Shown piece by piece: positions 1 to 10,183 of a stretch of 64,000 nucleotides of DNA. Source of the stretch: Tatumella ptyseos ATCC 33301 (lineage in GTDB: Bacteria > Pseudomonadota > Gammaproteobacteria > Enterobacterales > Enterobacteriaceae). The stretch lies in the NCBI RefSeq assembly GCF_000735525.1, contig NZ_JMPR01000035.1, forward strand, positions 62,001 through 126,000. Reading direction: 5' to 3'. Within the stretch, counting starts at the first letter, position 1. The number at the start of each line of letters is the position of its first letter. The notes under the pieces are model-generated. The model ran no database searches. It was not told the origin of the DNA and saw nothing but the letters and a program-made list of their open reading frames with translations. The translations under genes and the position numbers were made by a program.

Positions 1-329
1 TCAAAAAGAAAGGGCAGCCGTGGGAAAAATCAAAAGGGTTTGATAATTCCTGTCCTGTTTCGGGGTTTGTGCCGGCGGCAGAATTCAGCAGCGACCCGCA
101 AAACACCACGCTGCAACTGGAGGTCAATGGGGAAATCCGTCAGTCAGGGAATACCCGCGATATGATCCATAAGATAGTGCCGCTGATAGCCTATATGTCC
201 CGTTTCTTTACCCTCCGTCCCGGCGATATTATTCTCACCGGCACCCCTGAAGGGGTCGGGCCGTTGAATGCCGGAGATGCGTTAACCGTCTCTTTTGCCG
301 GCCATGCGATTACCACACGGGTCGCATAG
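1..329 (+). CDS. ycgM: YcgM, fumarylacetoacetate hydrolase family protein (3' part)
   Basis: The window opens inside this gene. The reading frame runs from base 3 to the TAG ending at 329 and gives the last 109 residues of a protein of about 219. The visible part has the FAH-family C-terminal core, with the GQPWEKSKGFDNSCP segment, a DMIHKIVPLIAYMS helix and the LTGTPEGVGPL loop that helps form the active site. Family members are metal-dependent hydrolases or decarboxylases acting on acylpyruvate-type compounds; the physiological substrate of YcgM is uncertain. The next gene downstream is ycgN, as in E. coli. The N-terminal metal-binding part lies outside the window and cannot be judged. Confidence 0.93.
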   Translation, partial: KKKGQPWEKSKGFDNSCPVSGFVPAAEFSSDPQNTTLQLEVNGEIRQSGNTRDMIHKIVPLIAYMSRFFTLRPGDIILTGTPEGVGPLNAGDALTVSFAGHAITTRVA

Positions 330-393
330 GGCTTGCATATCGGGCGATGACTCTTTATAACGGGCGCCTGAAACGGATAAAGAGAAATTGCTA

Positions 394-843
394 ATGACGA
401 CAAATGCCCCGTTCTGGGAAACCAGGCGCCTTGAAGAGATGACCGATGAGGAGTGGGAATCCGTCTGTGATGGCTGCGGACAGTGTTGTCTGAATAAATT
501 ACAGGACGCGGATACGGATGAAATTTACTTCACCAACGTGGCCTGTAATTTGCTGAACATCAAAAGCTGTCGTTGCAGGCACTATGAAAACCGCTTCGAG
601 TATGAACCCGATTGCATCAAGCTGACGCGCGAAAACCTGCCGACATTCTCCTGGCTCCCCCGGACGTGCGGGTACCGTTTACTGGCTGAAGGCAAACCCT
701 TGCCTGCCTGGCATCCGCTGCGCACCGGGTCTGCGAAAGAGATGCATGCGAACCGTATCTCGGTCAGATATATTGCCGTGCGGGAAAGTGAAGTGCAGAA
801 CTGGGAAGATCATATCATCGAACGTCCCGACCGGGGCTGCTAA
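394..843 (+). CDS. ycgN: YcgN, YkgJ/UPF0153-type cysteine-cluster protein
   Basis: The protein has 149 residues, the length of E. coli YcgN. The N-terminal cysteine cluster C25-x2-C28-x2-C31-C32 is clear, with further cysteines at about 53, 60 and 62 and a CIKL motif. This is the pattern of the family proposed to bind zinc or iron; no enzymatic role is established. I chose ATG 394, preceded by an AGAGA stretch, over the in-frame TTG six bases earlier. It follows ycgM by 64 bases on the same strand, so the two are probably cotranscribed, as in E. coli. Function beyond metal binding is unknown. Confidence 0.93.
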   Translation: MTTNAPFWETRRLEEMTDEEWESVCDGCGQCCLNKLQDADTDEIYFTNVACNLLNIKSCRCRHYENRFEYEPDCIKLTRENLPTFSWLPRTCGYRLLAEGKPLPAWHPLRTGSAKEMHANRISVRYIAVRESEVQNWEDHIIERPDRGC

Positions 844-878
844 GGGTAACCCATCCTGGCCGGGACATGCGGACCGGC

Positions 879-1394
879 TTACTTCCTTTTGAACAGGCTT
901 ATCTGGGCAATTAACACCACAACAGCGACCAGCAGATAGGCGGCGAACACGCCAACCAGCCACTCAGGCATGCTGAGGTTGAAAAGCGTCCAGCTGCGAT
1001 CCAGACAGTTACCATTGGCGACGAACATTCCGGGGACCCACTGGTCCAGCGGCAGCCAGGAAGGAAAACGGGCTTTAAAGTCACAGGTTGCGAACAGCGG
1101 CGGATGGATCTGTAGCATCGTGTGTTCCCAGGATAACCTGAGTCCTTCCGTGGCACTGACCAGCCAGAAAATGATCCCGGCAAAGCGCAACGGGGTTGCC
1201 GGCGCGATAGCCCCCACAACTCCGGCCAGTAGCACGCCCAATAATGCACAGCGCTCATAAATACACATCACGCAGGGCCTCAGACCCATGACATGCTGGA
1301 ACCAGAGTGCGGTGAGTTCAAGTGCCAGCGCTGTCAGAGCCAGAAGCAGCCAGGCGCCCCGGCCTCTGGAACAGCGATTTAACATTACTAACAT
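879..1394 (-). CDS. dsbB: DsbB, quinone-linked disulfide oxidoreductase
   Basis: DsbB is the inner-membrane enzyme that reoxidises periplasmic DsbA and passes the electrons to ubiquinone or menaquinone. The 171-residue product has four hydrophobic segments and both redox pairs: C41-VM-C44 in the first periplasmic loop and C104/C130 in the second. The start at 1394 has an AAGGA Shine-Dalgarno sequence, and its N-terminus aligns with E. coli DsbB (GRGAWLL follows directly). Downstream it converges with ycgN. In E. coli the sodium/proton antiporter gene nhaB lies between dsbB and fadR; here only 264 bases separate them. Confidence 0.97.
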   Translation of the reverse strand: MLVMLNRCSRGRGAWLLLALTALALELTALWFQHVMGLRPCVMCIYERCALLGVLLAGVVGAIAPATPLRFAGIIFWLVSATEGLRLSWEHTMLQIHPPLFATCDFKARFPSWLPLDQWVPGMFVANGNCLDRSWTLFNLSMPEWLVGVFAAYLLVAVVVLIAQISLFKRK

Positions 1395-1658
1395 ACTGTT
1401 TTCCTTATTTAATCCCGACGTCAGGAAGTGTAAACAAAAACACGTTATATGCCATCTCTGTCGGAGAATATTATCAACAAAATATGTCAGAGGACGATCA
1501 CTTTTTCTGACTGGCCGCTGCTGAAGAATTTAATACGTTGTTAATTAATTGATTGATGCTGATCCCGTTTTAGTTATCCGGGTGCTATAACGCTGAACAG
1601 GCTTTTGCTATGATACTTTTTTCGTCAAAGGCATGTCAGGTTAAGAGAAAGAAACGTT

Positions 1659-2378
1659 ATGGTCATCAAGGCACAGACTCCTGCAGGATTTGCTGAAGAG
1701 TATATTATCGAAAGCATCTGGAACAGTCGTTTTCCCCCGGGAACCTATTTGCCTGCTGAACGCGAATTATCCGAACTTATCGGTGTGACAAGGACGACGC
1801 TTCGCGAAGTTCTGCAGCGTTTATCCCGGGATGGCTGGCTGACTATCCGCCATGGGAAACCGACGCAGGTGAATAACTTCTGGGAAACCTCCGGTCTGAA
1901 TCTTCTTGAGACGCTGGCGCATCTGGACCATGAAAGTGTCCCGCAGATGATCGATAATCTTTTTGCGGTTCGTACCAGTATTGCGAGTATTTTTATCAGC
2001 CGGGCTTTGACACATAACCCTTTGCAGGCTCAACAGGTACTTACTGAAGCGCTAAATGCGGTAGCCGGCAGCGCAGAGTATACCGATATTGATTACCGGC
2101 TTTTCCAGGGGCTTGCTTTCGCCTCCGGCAATCCTATCTATGGTCTGATCATTAATGGCCTGAAAGGCTTGTTTACGCGGGCAGGGCGACAATACTTCTC
2201 ACTGGATGAGGCTCGTCAGCTGGCATACAGCTTTTATCATAAACTTTATGAACTGAGCCTGGCCGGGGTAAGTAAATCAGAGGTGGCAGACACTATTCGT
2301 GATTACGGTCGGCGCAGTGGGGAGATCTGGCAGGCCTTGCAGGTCTCCATGCGACAGAACGCCGCAGAGGCATCGTAA
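1659..2378 (+). CDS. fadR: FadR, fatty-acid metabolism regulator (GntR family)
   Basis: FadR represses fatty-acid degradation genes and activates fabA/fabB; long-chain acyl-CoA releases it from DNA. The 239-residue protein matches the usual length. Residues 1-75 form the GntR winged helix-turn-helix ([24 protein letters not shown], almost identical to E. coli, so the same operator is expected). The rest is the all-helical acyl-CoA-binding domain, with the [14 protein letters not shown] segment near residues 150-163. An AAGAGAAAGAAACGTT stretch precedes ATG 1659. It is a single gene facing away from dsbB and converging with ycgB. Confidence 0.97.
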   Translation: MVIKAQTPAGFAEEYIIESIWNSRFPPGTYLPAERELSELIGVTRTTLREVLQRLSRDGWLTIRHGKPTQVNNFWETSGLNLLETLAHLDHESVPQMIDNLFAVRTSIASIFISRALTHNPLQAQQVLTEALNAVAGSAEYTDIDYRLFQGLAFASGNPIYGLIINGLKGLFTRAGRQYFSLDEARQLAYSFYHKLYELSLAGVSKSEVADTIRDYGRRSGEIWQALQVSMRQNAAEAS

Positions 2379-2385
2379 ACGCGCA

Positions 2386-2404
2386 GCGCCGGTCAGTCCG
2401 GCGC
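2386..2404. terminator. GC-rich hairpin between convergent fadR and ycgB
   Basis: GCGCCGG and CCGGCGC form a 7-bp stem around a five-base loop, in the 31 bases between the two stop codons. No T-run follows on either strand, so it may be only a weak bidirectional terminator. Confidence 0.4.
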
Positions 2405-2409
2405 AGGCA

Positions 2410-3945
2410 TTATTGACGGGGCGCACGGGAAGGGCAGCGCTCAAGCAGTTCCACACTTCCGTCCTCATTCTCCTGCTCCAGCAGAACATCAAAACCCCAT
2501 AAGCGGTGAATGTGCTTCATGACTTCTGTCCGGGTGTCTGCCAGAGACACTCTTTTCTGCGGTATATAGCGCAGAGTCAATGATCTGTCGCCGCGTAAAT
2601 CGACATTCCATACCTGAATATTGGGCTCCAGCAGGCTCAGATTATATTGTGCCGACAGTTGCTGGCGGATTGACCGATACCCTTCGTCGTCGTGGATAGC
2701 GGAAATTTCCAGATAATTTTTTCGGTCATCATCGGCCACCGCAAATAAGCGGAAATCCCGCATCAGTTTGGGCGACAGAAACTGGCTGATAAAACTTTCA
2801 TCTTTAAATTCCCGCATGGCGAAATGCAGCGTTTCCAGCCAGTCTTTACCGGCAATGTCAGGAAACCAGCGCTTATCTTCTTCTGTGGGCTGCTCACAGA
2901 TACGCCGGATATCCTGAAACATTGCAAACCCCAGCGCATAAGGATTAATCCCGCTATACCACTGGCTGTTATAGGGGGGTTGCGCGACGACATTGGTATG
3001 ATTATGCAAAAATTCGAGCATAAACCGGTCACTGACTTTACCTTCGTCATACAAATGGTTCAGCAAGGTATAGTGCCAGAAGGTTGCCCAGCCTTCGTTC
3101 ATGACCTGGGTCTGTTTTTGAGGATAAAAATACTGACTGATTTTACGGACGATGCGTAAGATCTCGCGCTGCCAGGGCTCAAGCAGCGGGGCATTTTTTT
3201 CCATGAAATAGAGCAGGTTTTCCTGAGGCTCTGCCGGATAGCGGGGCGCAGAGGTCTCTTCTGCCTCTTTTTCTTTACGTGGCAGAGTGCGCCACAGGGT
3301 GTTTATCTGGCTCTGCAGGTAGGCTTCCCGGCTCTGCTGGCGCACCTTCTCTTCCTGCAGTGATATTTTTTGGGGGCGCTTATAGCGGTCAACACCATAA
3401 TTCATCAGGGCATGGCAGGAGTCAAGTAAACGTTCAACGCTCTCAATGCCATATATTTCTTCGCAATCCGCAATGTAATTTCTGGCAAACAGCAGATAGT
3501 CGACGATAGACCCGGCATCTGTCCAGCTGCGGAACAGGTAGTTATTTTTGAAAAAAGAGTTATGACCATAGCAGGCATGGGCCATCACCAGAGCCTGCAT
3601 CGTCATGGTATTTTCTTCCATGAGATACGCAATACACGGATTAGAATTGATGACGATTTCGTAGGCGAGTCCTTGTTGGCCGTGTTTGTAGAGTTGCTCG
3701 GTTTCTATAAATTTTTTACCGAAAGACCAATGGGTATAATTGATAGGCATACCGATGCTGGAGTAGGCATCCATCATTTGTTCTGAGGTAATGACTTCAA
3801 TCTGATGGGGATAGGTGTCCAGCCGGTAATGCTTAGCGACTCTGTCAATCTCAGACAGGTATTGTTCCAGCAAATCAAACGTCCAGTCCGGACCATCACT
3901 CAGGCGCTCAGGCCGCAGGACAGGCCGGTCAAAAAAGGTTGTCAT
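2410..3945 (-). CDS. ycgB: YcgB, SpoVR family protein
   Basis: This 511-residue product matches E. coli YcgB (510) over its whole length. SpoVR family proteins are widespread, named after a Bacillus sporulation protein, and lack a defined biochemical activity. Their genes are often next to yeaG/yeaH homologues, and they act with these in stationary-phase or nutrient stress. Recognisable blocks are RLSDGPDWTFDLLE near the start, the HACYGHNSFFKNNY block and the NEGWATFWHY motif. I chose ATG 3945 (MTTFFDRP), which has a good GAGGTG Shine-Dalgarno; the frame could extend 18 codons upstream without support. The yeaH-yeaG pair lies only about 6.6 kb away. Confidence 0.95.
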   Translation of the reverse strand: MTTFFDRPVLRPERLSDGPDWTFDLLEQYLSEIDRVAKHYRLDTYPHQIEVITSEQMMDAYSSIGMPINYTHWSFGKKFIETEQLYKHGQQGLAYEIVINSNPCIAYLMEENTMTMQALVMAHACYGHNSFFKNNYLFRSWTDAGSIVDYLLFARNYIADCEEIYGIESVERLLDSCHALMNYGVDRYKRPQKISLQEEKVRQQSREAYLQSQINTLWRTLPRKEKEAEETSAPRYPAEPQENLLYFMEKNAPLLEPWQREILRIVRKISQYFYPQKQTQVMNEGWATFWHYTLLNHLYDEGKVSDRFMLEFLHNHTNVVAQPPYNSQWYSGINPYALGFAMFQDIRRICEQPTEEDKRWFPDIAGKDWLETLHFAMREFKDESFISQFLSPKLMRDFRLFAVADDDRKNYLEISAIHDDEGYRSIRQQLSAQYNLSLLEPNIQVWNVDLRGDRSLTLRYIPQKRVSLADTRTEVMKHIHRLWGFDVLLEQENEDGSVELLERCPSRAPRQ

Positions 3946-4423
3946 AGCACACCTCGTCTTTCTGCAGCGAATTATCTTCCGGCGAACCGGCATCATCATC
4001 CTGATAAAAGAAACGTTTGCGTACCTGTCAGGTACTTTTTAAGGATAGTCGATACTTTTGCGGGGCAGTAACCCTGGCGGCAGAAAAGGGCGACAAAAAA
4101 AGGCTGAATTATGTTACGGGCTATTTTTGTGCCTGAAAGATAAATTTTGAGCAACAAAACAGGATAATATCCTGTATATAAGGTAATTTTATGGCAACAT
4201 TTAAAAATTCTGACAACCTTTCTTAAAGCGCATATCCGCATAATTAACTACTAATTTTTAATATTAAACCGATTTAACTACTGAATATTCACTTTAGTGC
4301 TGATTTTAGTTACCAGGAAAGTAAAAAAAAGGTGAAATAGCCTGAATCGGGTCATATGGGTCGTGTTAGTTGATAACACTACTCTGAAGGTCTTTATCAG
4401 GTTTATTATGCTACGGGGGTGGT
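3946..4423. other. AT-rich divergent control region of ycgB and dadA (478 bp)
   Basis: The region is markedly AT-rich from 4190 to 4340 and holds no convincing gene. E. coli dadA is controlled by Lrp and CRP; AT-rich, A-tract DNA here would suit Lrp, but no single site can be called. A small palindrome, GTGTTA-N5-TAACAC, lies at 4363-4379, just ahead of dadA. The dadA Shine-Dalgarno is the GGGGGTGG before base 4424. Confidence 0.5.
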
Positions 4424-5722
4424 ATGAAGGTTTTGATTCTGGGAAGTGGTGTTGTAGGAGTAACGAGTGCCTGGTATCTGGCGCAGGCAGGGCATGAAGT
4501 CACGGTCATCGATCGCAGTAGCGGGCCGGCAGAAGAGACCAGTGCCGGGAATGCCGGTCAAATCTCCCCGGGTTACGCCTCGCCCTGGGCAGCGCCAGGT
4601 ATTCCCCTGAAGGCCGTAAAATGGATGTTCCAGAAACATTCACCCCTGTCGATCCGTCCGGACGGGACAACTTTTCAGCTGCAATGGATGTGGGAAATGC
4701 TGAAAAACTGCACCCTGCCACATTACCAGGAAAACAAAAGCCGTATGGTGCGGATTGCGGAGTACAGCAGGGATTGCCTGAAAGATTTGCGGGCGACGAC
4801 GGGTATCCTTTACGAGGGCCGTCAGGGAGGAACCCTGCAGTTATTCCGTACCGAACAGCAGTATGAGAATGCCTCTAAGGATATTAAAGTGCTGGAGGAA
4901 GCGGGTGTTCCTTACCGTTTACTCAAATCCGCTGAGCTTCATAGCATCGAACCGGCGCTGGCAGCCACTCAGCATAAACTGACCGGCGGTTTGCAGTTAC
5001 CGAACGATGAAACCGGGGATTGTCAGTTATTCACCCGGCGGTTGGCCGCCATGGCCGAAGAAGCCGGAGTCACCTTCCGTTATAATGTGGCTGTCGATCA
5101 GTTACTGCGTGACGGAAACAGCATTAGCGGAGTGAAATGCGGTGCGGAAACCCTGACCGCTGACCGTTATATTGTGGCCTGTGGCTCTTATTCAACCGCA
5201 CTGCTGAAAGATATCGTTCCGGTGCCGGTTTATCCACTGAAAGGCTATTCCCTGACCATCCCGGTAAAAAACGCGGACGGTGCACCTGAATCCACCATCC
5301 TTGATGAAACCTATAAAGTTGCAGTAACACGATTCGATAACCGCATCCGGGTCGGAGGTATGGCAGAGATTGTTGGTTTTAACACCAAACTGTTACCGGC
5401 TCGCAGAGAAACACTGGAGATGGTCGTCAGGGATCTCTATCCTGAAGGCGGGTTTGTTGAACAGGCAACATTCTGGACCGGTTTGCGCCCGATGACCCCG
5501 GATGGTACCCCGATCGTTGGCCGTACACCGCTGACGAATCTGTACCTGAACACCGGGCATGGCACACTGGGATGGACGATGGCATGTGGTTCCGGAAAAC
5601 TGATTGCCGATATTATTTCCGGTAATACGCCGGATATTGCGGCTGATGATTTGTCGGTGATGCGCTACTTACCGGGTTTTGATCGCCGGTCATCATTATC
5701 CGGTATTAAAGCTGTCAGTTAA
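4424..5722 (+). CDS. dadA: DadA, D-amino acid dehydrogenase small subunit
   Basis: DadA is the FAD-containing, membrane-associated enzyme that oxidises D-alanine and other D-amino acids to keto acids and ammonia, feeding electrons to the respiratory chain. The 432-residue protein starts with the dinucleotide-binding fold (LGSGVVG, residues 6-12). It carries the family blocks [38 protein letters not shown] and the C-terminal [16 protein letters not shown] loop. Length equals E. coli DadA. It is followed 17 bases later by dadX, giving the classic L-alanine catabolic operon in which DadX makes the D-alanine that DadA burns. Confidence 0.98.
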   Translation: MKVLILGSGVVGVTSAWYLAQAGHEVTVIDRSSGPAEETSAGNAGQISPGYASPWAAPGIPLKAVKWMFQKHSPLSIRPDGTTFQLQWMWEMLKNCTLPHYQENKSRMVRIAEYSRDCLKDLRATTGILYEGRQGGTLQLFRTEQQYENASKDIKVLEEAGVPYRLLKSAELHSIEPALAATQHKLTGGLQLPNDETGDCQLFTRRLAAMAEEAGVTFRYNVAVDQLLRDGNSISGVKCGAETLTADRYIVACGSYSTALLKDIVPVPVYPLKGYSLTIPVKNADGAPESTILDETYKVAVTRFDNRIRVGGMAEIVGFNTKLLPARRETLEMVVRDLYPEGGFVEQATFWTGLRPMTPDGTPIVGRTPLTNLYLNTGHGTLGWTMACGSGKLIADIISGNTPDIAADDLSVMRYLPGFDRRSSLSGIKAVS

Positions 5723-5739
5723 CGTTTCAGGAGAGTGAG

Positions 5740-6810
5740 ATGTCCCGACCGATTTTCGCCACGGTAAATCAGCAGGCGTTAGAGCAGAATTTAGCGATTA
5801 TCAGAAAAAAAGTGCCGGATTCAAAAATCTGGACAGTAGTTAAAGCAAATGCCTACGGGCACGGTATTTCCCGGTGTTATGAGGCCCTGAGTTCTGCAGA
5901 CGGTTTTGCGCTGCTGAACTATGAAGAAGCCATACTTCTCCGTGAACAGGGTTGGAAAAAACCTATTTTGTTACTGGAAGGTTTTTTTAAGGCACAGGAT
6001 CTGGCCTTGCTGGATCGCTATCGTCTGACGACCAGCGTACACAGTGAGTGGCAGATTGAAGCTCTGGCAAACGCCCGGTTATCCGCGCCGCTGAATATCT
6101 ATGTCAAAATTAACAGCGGCATGAATCGTCTGGGCTTTCGCCCGGAGCAACTTAAGGATGTCTGGCACCGGTTGGCTGCGTTGCCAAATGTGGGCGAAAT
6201 GACTCTGATGACACACTTCGCCCGCGGTGAAGAGTCGGACGGCGTGACAGAGCCGGTGGCTTTGCTGGATGTCGCGGCTGAGGGCATGGAAGTGTCGCGC
6301 TGTTTCGCGAACTCGGCGGCGACATTATGGCACCCGCAGACACACCATCAGTGGGTCCGGCCAGGCATTATCCTCTACGGCGCATCACCTTCGGGCCGGT
6401 GGCAGGATATCGCCGATACCGGACTGCAGCCGGTCATGCAGTTGCACAGTGAGATCATCGGTATCCAGCAGTTACAACCGGGGCAAGGCGTCGGGTACGG
6501 TTACCGTTATCAGGCTGAAAGTGCGCAGCGGATTGGCGTGGTGGCGTGTGGTTATGCCGATGGTTACCCGCGTCATGCACCTACCGGTACTCCGGTGGCG
6601 GTAGACGGTATTCTGACCCGTACCGTTGGCCGCGTCTCGATGGATATGATTATGGTGGATCTTACTCCCTGTCCTCAGGCACAGATTGGCTCTAAGGTCG
6701 AACTGTGGGGAGAGCAGGTGCATATTGATGATGTGGCCGCGGCCTCTGATACCGTAGGGTATGAGCTTATGTGTGCCGTCGCCCCCCGGGTACCCTTCCG
6801 CACTCTTTAA
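5740..6810 (+). CDS. dadX: DadX, catabolic alanine racemase
   Basis: This PLP enzyme interconverts L- and D-alanine. The 356-residue product has the PLP lysine K35 in the VVKANAYGHG motif and the second catalytic tyrosine region (GYGYRY near residue 250). It also has the conserved GRVSMDMIMVD segment. Placement directly after dadA, with a GGAGAG ribosome site, marks it as the catabolic racemase rather than the biosynthetic Alr. A strong hairpin at 6818-6845 follows the stop. Confidence 0.97.
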   Translation: MSRPIFATVNQQALEQNLAIIRKKVPDSKIWTVVKANAYGHGISRCYEALSSADGFALLNYEEAILLREQGWKKPILLLEGFFKAQDLALLDRYRLTTSVHSEWQIEALANARLSAPLNIYVKINSGMNRLGFRPEQLKDVWHRLAALPNVGEMTLMTHFARGEESDGVTEPVALLDVAAEGMEVSRCFANSAATLWHPQTHHQWVRPGIILYGASPSGRWQDIADTGLQPVMQLHSEIIGIQQLQPGQGVGYGYRYQAESAQRIGVVACGYADGYPRHAPTGTPVAVDGILTRTVGRVSMDMIMVDLTPCPQAQIGSKVELWGEQVHIDDVAAASDTVGYELMCAVAPRVPFRTL

Positions 6811-6817
6811 TTCTCTG

Positions 6818-6845
6818 ACAGCCTCCCCGGTGTGCGGGAGGCTGT
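6818..6845 (+). terminator. dadAX terminator hairpin
   Basis: ACAGCCTCCC and GGGAGGCTGT form a perfect 10-bp stem with an eight-base loop, starting seven bases after the dadX stop. It is followed by ATTCTGTT rather than a clean T-run. Confidence 0.7.
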
Positions 6846-6846
6846 A

Positions 6847-6894
6847 TTCTGTTAATCCCCGGGCTTGCGGCTGAACGCCCGGGGATTAACAGAA
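6847..6894. repeat. 18-bp perfect inverted repeat between dadX and the MFS gene
   Basis: Bases 6847-6864 and 6877-6894 are exact reverse complements, around a 12-base loop (TTGCGGCTGAAC). The stem has a GC-rich core, CCCCGGGC, and an AT-rich base. It lies between two convergent genes and directly after the dadX terminator, so it may stop transcription from the MFS side. The stem is unusually long for a simple terminator and has no T-run. Confidence 0.75.
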
Positions 6895-6905
6895 GGCCCT
6901 GACCA

Positions 6906-8096
6906 TTACAGCTCGGTCAGGGTACCTTTTACAGAGTGGCTACAGCGCCAGGCGATAAAGGCCAGTACCGCGCCGATTAACATCATAAGGGAAAGCGCAT
7001 GCTGAGGTGTCAGGGGCAGGGCCAGCATGCACAGGCTGCCACCGGCTCCGCCTGCCATCTGGAAGAACCCCTGCAACGCCGATGCCATACCCGCCTGTTG
7101 CTGGTAAGGTTCCAGCGCATAGCTGGTGGCCGGGCCGATAATAAACGCCAGACCCGCAACGGCGAGTGCGACCGGCAACATATAACTCAGCCAGTGTTGC
7201 TGAAGGGCTGTGCTGAACAGTACGGCTTCACTGCTCAGAAGACAGGCAGCAATCAGCATGCATATACCGCCAAAGAACAGGCAGAAGGGACGACCGGCTT
7301 TACGGATGACGTAACTGACAACACTGCTGACCAGCATGATCCACAAACCGTTGGCTCCGAAGGCCAGTGCAAAAGCAAACGATGACAGGCCCGCTTGCTC
7401 CATCAGAACCAGCGGTGCGAGTGACACATAGGTCAGAACCATTCCCAGCGCCCCTGCATTTGCCAGAGCAAAGCAGACAAACCGTACGTCAGAAAGAATA
7501 GACGCATACTGCTTTAACGGAAAAAAGGGGACTTTTAGCGTCTCTTTTGGGCGTGTTTCCGGCAGGAACAGCAGGATGACCACCCCAATCATGACCGCAT
7601 ACAGGCAAAGGAAGCTAAACGGTGCACGCCATCCCCAGAATTCTGCCAGCGTCCCCCCCAGTAAAGGCGCAAGCGCAGGAACGATATTCAGCGCGCCATT
7701 AAGAAAGCCGAAAGTTTTCGCGGCTTCGTCACCGCTGAGACGATCACGGACTCCACTGAACGCAACCACAGCCGTACAGCAGACAGCACAGCCCTGGATG
7801 ATCCGTGCGGCCAGAAATACCGGCCAGTGGTCGGCGAGTGCAGCGGTCAGGCTGCCAGCGGCGTAAAGGCCTAATCCGGCGAGGGCGACGGGTTTGCGGC
7901 CGAAGTTATCTACCAGCGGCCCGGTGATTAACTGACCCAGTCCCATCACCAGTAAGAACAAGGGAATGGTAGACTGAATATTACTCACCGGGGTATGTAA
8001 CCCGGAGGCAACCTGTGGCAGTGTGGGCAGATACAGGTCTATGCCCAGCGGGGCTAGCAGGACCAGGCTCAGCAGTAACAGAGTGTATTTATTCAT
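6906..8096 (-). CDS. Bcr/CflA-type MFS drug efflux transporter
   Basis: The 396-residue protein is predicted to have 12 membrane helices and to export small molecules by proton antiport. The N-terminus, with LLAPLGIDLYLPTLPQV, is typical of the DHA1 Bcr/CflA group (the D in the first helix is a family hallmark). Motif A is seen as GPLVDNFGRKPV near residue 60, and the motif C-like GALNIVPALAPLLGG follows at about residue 133. It is not one of the E. coli transporters I can name with certainty (not a clear Bcr, YdhC or MdtM), so the substrate is open. It lies 159 bases downstream of cvrA on the same strand. Confidence 0.85.
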   Translation of the reverse strand: MNKYTLLLLSLVLLAPLGIDLYLPTLPQVASGLHTPVSNIQSTIPLFLLVMGLGQLITGPLVDNFGRKPVALAGLGLYAAGSLTAALADHWPVFLAARIIQGCAVCCTAVVAFSGVRDRLSGDEAAKTFGFLNGALNIVPALAPLLGGTLAEFWGWRAPFSFLCLYAVMIGVVILLFLPETRPKETLKVPFFPLKQYASILSDVRFVCFALANAGALGMVLTYVSLAPLVLMEQAGLSSFAFALAFGANGLWIMLVSSVVSYVIRKAGRPFCLFFGGICMLIAACLLSSEAVLFSTALQQHWLSYMLPVALAVAGLAFIIGPATSYALEPYQQQAGMASALQGFFQMAGGAGGSLCMLALPLTPQHALSLMMLIGAVLAFIAWRCSHSVKGTLTEL

Positions 8097-8255
8097 AAAT
8101 AAGCAGGTGACCTGAAAAAAGCGGACAAGATTACCCTGTTTCCGCGGTAACGAATAGTGATAAATAATAATTTTATGTCTGACCGTGAAGGGACAGTATT
8201 AACAGCAGACGCAGACTCCGCTGCAAGGCAACGGAGCTGCTCCTTCCGGCCGGGG

Positions 8256-9983
8256 TCAGGAAGCTTCCCCGCTCATTCTTACGCCGACTTTGAGGATATC
8301 GTTGCCTTCTTTTTCAGCAATAGTCCAGGTGATATTCATCCATTCGAGCTGATCACCGATGACCGGCGTTCCGCCTAATTGCTGAACAATCAGTCGGGAC
8401 AGTGGCTGATGTGCCCGGACGTCGGGGTCGAGTTCCAGTCCGTACACCTGAGCAATATCATAAAGGTCTGTGCTGGCATCCAGAATAAAATCGCCAAAAA
8501 AACGTTGCTCCAGTGAAGAGGGCGGACTTTGACTGAACATTTTACCTAATGCCGGCAAATCTTTTTCCCGGCCGATCACACAGAGGATGTCATCTTCCTG
8601 CAAGCGGGTTGACCCTGACGGATGCATCAGCACATTACCGCGGAACAGTGCCGCAATACGGGTATCCGCCGGCATTTCAAGTTCTCTCAGTGCCGCACCA
8701 ATACACCATTTGTCCGCGCTGAGCTGATAGACAAACTCTTCCCATTGCGTATCCGGATGGATGTCCAGCCCGATACGCTGAATAGGCTCTGCGGTCGGTG
8801 GTACCACAACTCTGGCAAGCTTTGCTGCTTTGGTCAGGGAGGTTCCTTGCAGCATCAGAGAGACCAGTACCACAAAGAAGGCAATATCGAAGTAAAGCTT
8901 AGCATTATCAAGTCCGGCCATCATCGGGAAAACCGCAAGGATAATCGGGACGGCTCCCCGTAAGCCTACCCAGCTGATAAAAAAACGTTCTCTCAGGGTG
9001 AAGTTTTTAAAAGGTAACAGCCCGGCAAACACAGACAGCGGCCGGGCGACAAAAATAAGCCACAGAGAGAGCATCATCGCGGGGAACGCAATTTGCCACA
9101 AATCTGTCGGTACCACTAACAGCCCGAGGACAATAAACATGCCGATTTGGCTTAGCCAGGCCATTCCGTCAAACGTTTGCAGAATTCCGTTACGGTTACG
9201 GATCGGTGTATTTCCCAGCCAGCAACCGCACAGGTAAACCGCCAGAATACCGCTGCCTTCCATCAATGTGGTCAGCGCAAAAACGAGGATCCCGCCGCTG
9301 ACGGCCAGTAAAGGATAGAGACCCGGCGGTAAGGTAATGCGGTTAATAAGCTGCTGAAGGGCAAAGCCGCCACCGATCCCCAGTACAATACCCAGCCCGA
9401 ATTCCCGGACCAGGTGCACCAGAAACATCATGCTCAGACCGGTTTGTCCTTTCTGGATCATCTCTATCAGAGTTATGGTTAAAAACACGGCCATCGGGTC
9501 ATTACTGCCGGACTCGATTTCCAGCGTGGCACTGACCCTTTCGTTCAGGCCTTTCCCTCCCAGCAGTGAAAACACGGCCGCGGCATCGGTGGAGCCGATA
9601 ATGGCACCTATCAGGAACCCTTGCATCAGGTCGAGATGAAATAACCAGGCGGCCATCAGCCCGGTCAGCCCGGCGGTGATTAACACACCAATAGTGGCGA
9701 GGGACAGGGAAGGCCGGAGCGCGACTTTCAGCGATGCGACACGGGTGCGCATTCCCCCGTCCAGCAGGATAACCGCCAGTGCCAGGTTAGAGACCAGATA
9801 GGCGGCGGGGTAGTTATTAAATACAATCCCACCAATGCCATCTTCTCCGGCCAGCATGCCCAGCGCGAGGAAAATCACCAGGATAGGAATACCCAGTTTC
9901 GATGAAAAGGCACTGAGTATAATACTTGACGCTACCAGCACTGAGCCAATAACAAAGAGACTGTAAATCATGCCGGAATCCAA
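8256..9983 (-). CDS. cvrA: CvrA/NhaP2, potassium-type cation/proton antiporter
   Basis: The 575-residue protein matches E. coli CvrA (YcgO, 578). Residues 1 to about 390 are the CPA1 antiporter membrane domain, with the conserved [14 protein letters not shown] and [13 protein letters not shown] blocks carrying the ion-site aspartates. A TrkA-C-like domain (about 400-485) and a second cytosolic domain at the C-terminus follow. The family exports K+ or other monovalent cations and protects against osmotic or alkaline stress. The start is a TTG at 9983 with GGGAG eight bases upstream; this aligns with the E. coli start. The dadX-cvrA neighbourhood is also seen in E. coli. Confidence 0.94.
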   Translation of the reverse strand: MDSGMIYSLFVIGSVLVASSIILSAFSSKLGIPILVIFLALGMLAGEDGIGGIVFNNYPAAYLVSNLALAVILLDGGMRTRVASLKVALRPSLSLATIGVLITAGLTGLMAAWLFHLDLMQGFLIGAIIGSTDAAAVFSLLGGKGLNERVSATLEIESGSNDPMAVFLTITLIEMIQKGQTGLSMMFLVHLVREFGLGIVLGIGGGFALQQLINRITLPPGLYPLLAVSGGILVFALTTLMEGSGILAVYLCGCWLGNTPIRNRNGILQTFDGMAWLSQIGMFIVLGLLVVPTDLWQIAFPAMMLSLWLIFVARPLSVFAGLLPFKNFTLRERFFISWVGLRGAVPIILAVFPMMAGLDNAKLYFDIAFFVVLVSLMLQGTSLTKAAKLARVVVPPTAEPIQRIGLDIHPDTQWEEFVYQLSADKWCIGAALRELEMPADTRIAALFRGNVLMHPSGSTRLQEDDILCVIGREKDLPALGKMFSQSPPSSLEQRFFGDFILDASTDLYDIAQVYGLELDPDVRAHQPLSRLIVQQLGGTPVIGDQLEWMNITWTIAEKEGNDILKVGVRMSGEAS

Positions 9984-10183
9984 TATAACTGCTCCCTGAA
10001 GATAAATAATGTGGCAGAGATGAAACTCTGCAGGATCCCTGAATCGGGCCGGAAATCATAAACGGGGTGGCTTATCGGATAAGTCCGGCACCTTCAGTGA
10101 CAAACAGACTTACCAACGCGCGGGTTATCAACGATAAACCACACCCCCGACAGCGCAGTAAACCACGGTATTTCTTTCTGTGT

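Noticed and set aside
4007-4022. PurR-like box (AAAGAAACGTTTGCGT) upstream of ycgB
   Set aside because: Only one half matches the PurR palindrome well and ycgB has no purine link, so chance similarity is more likely.
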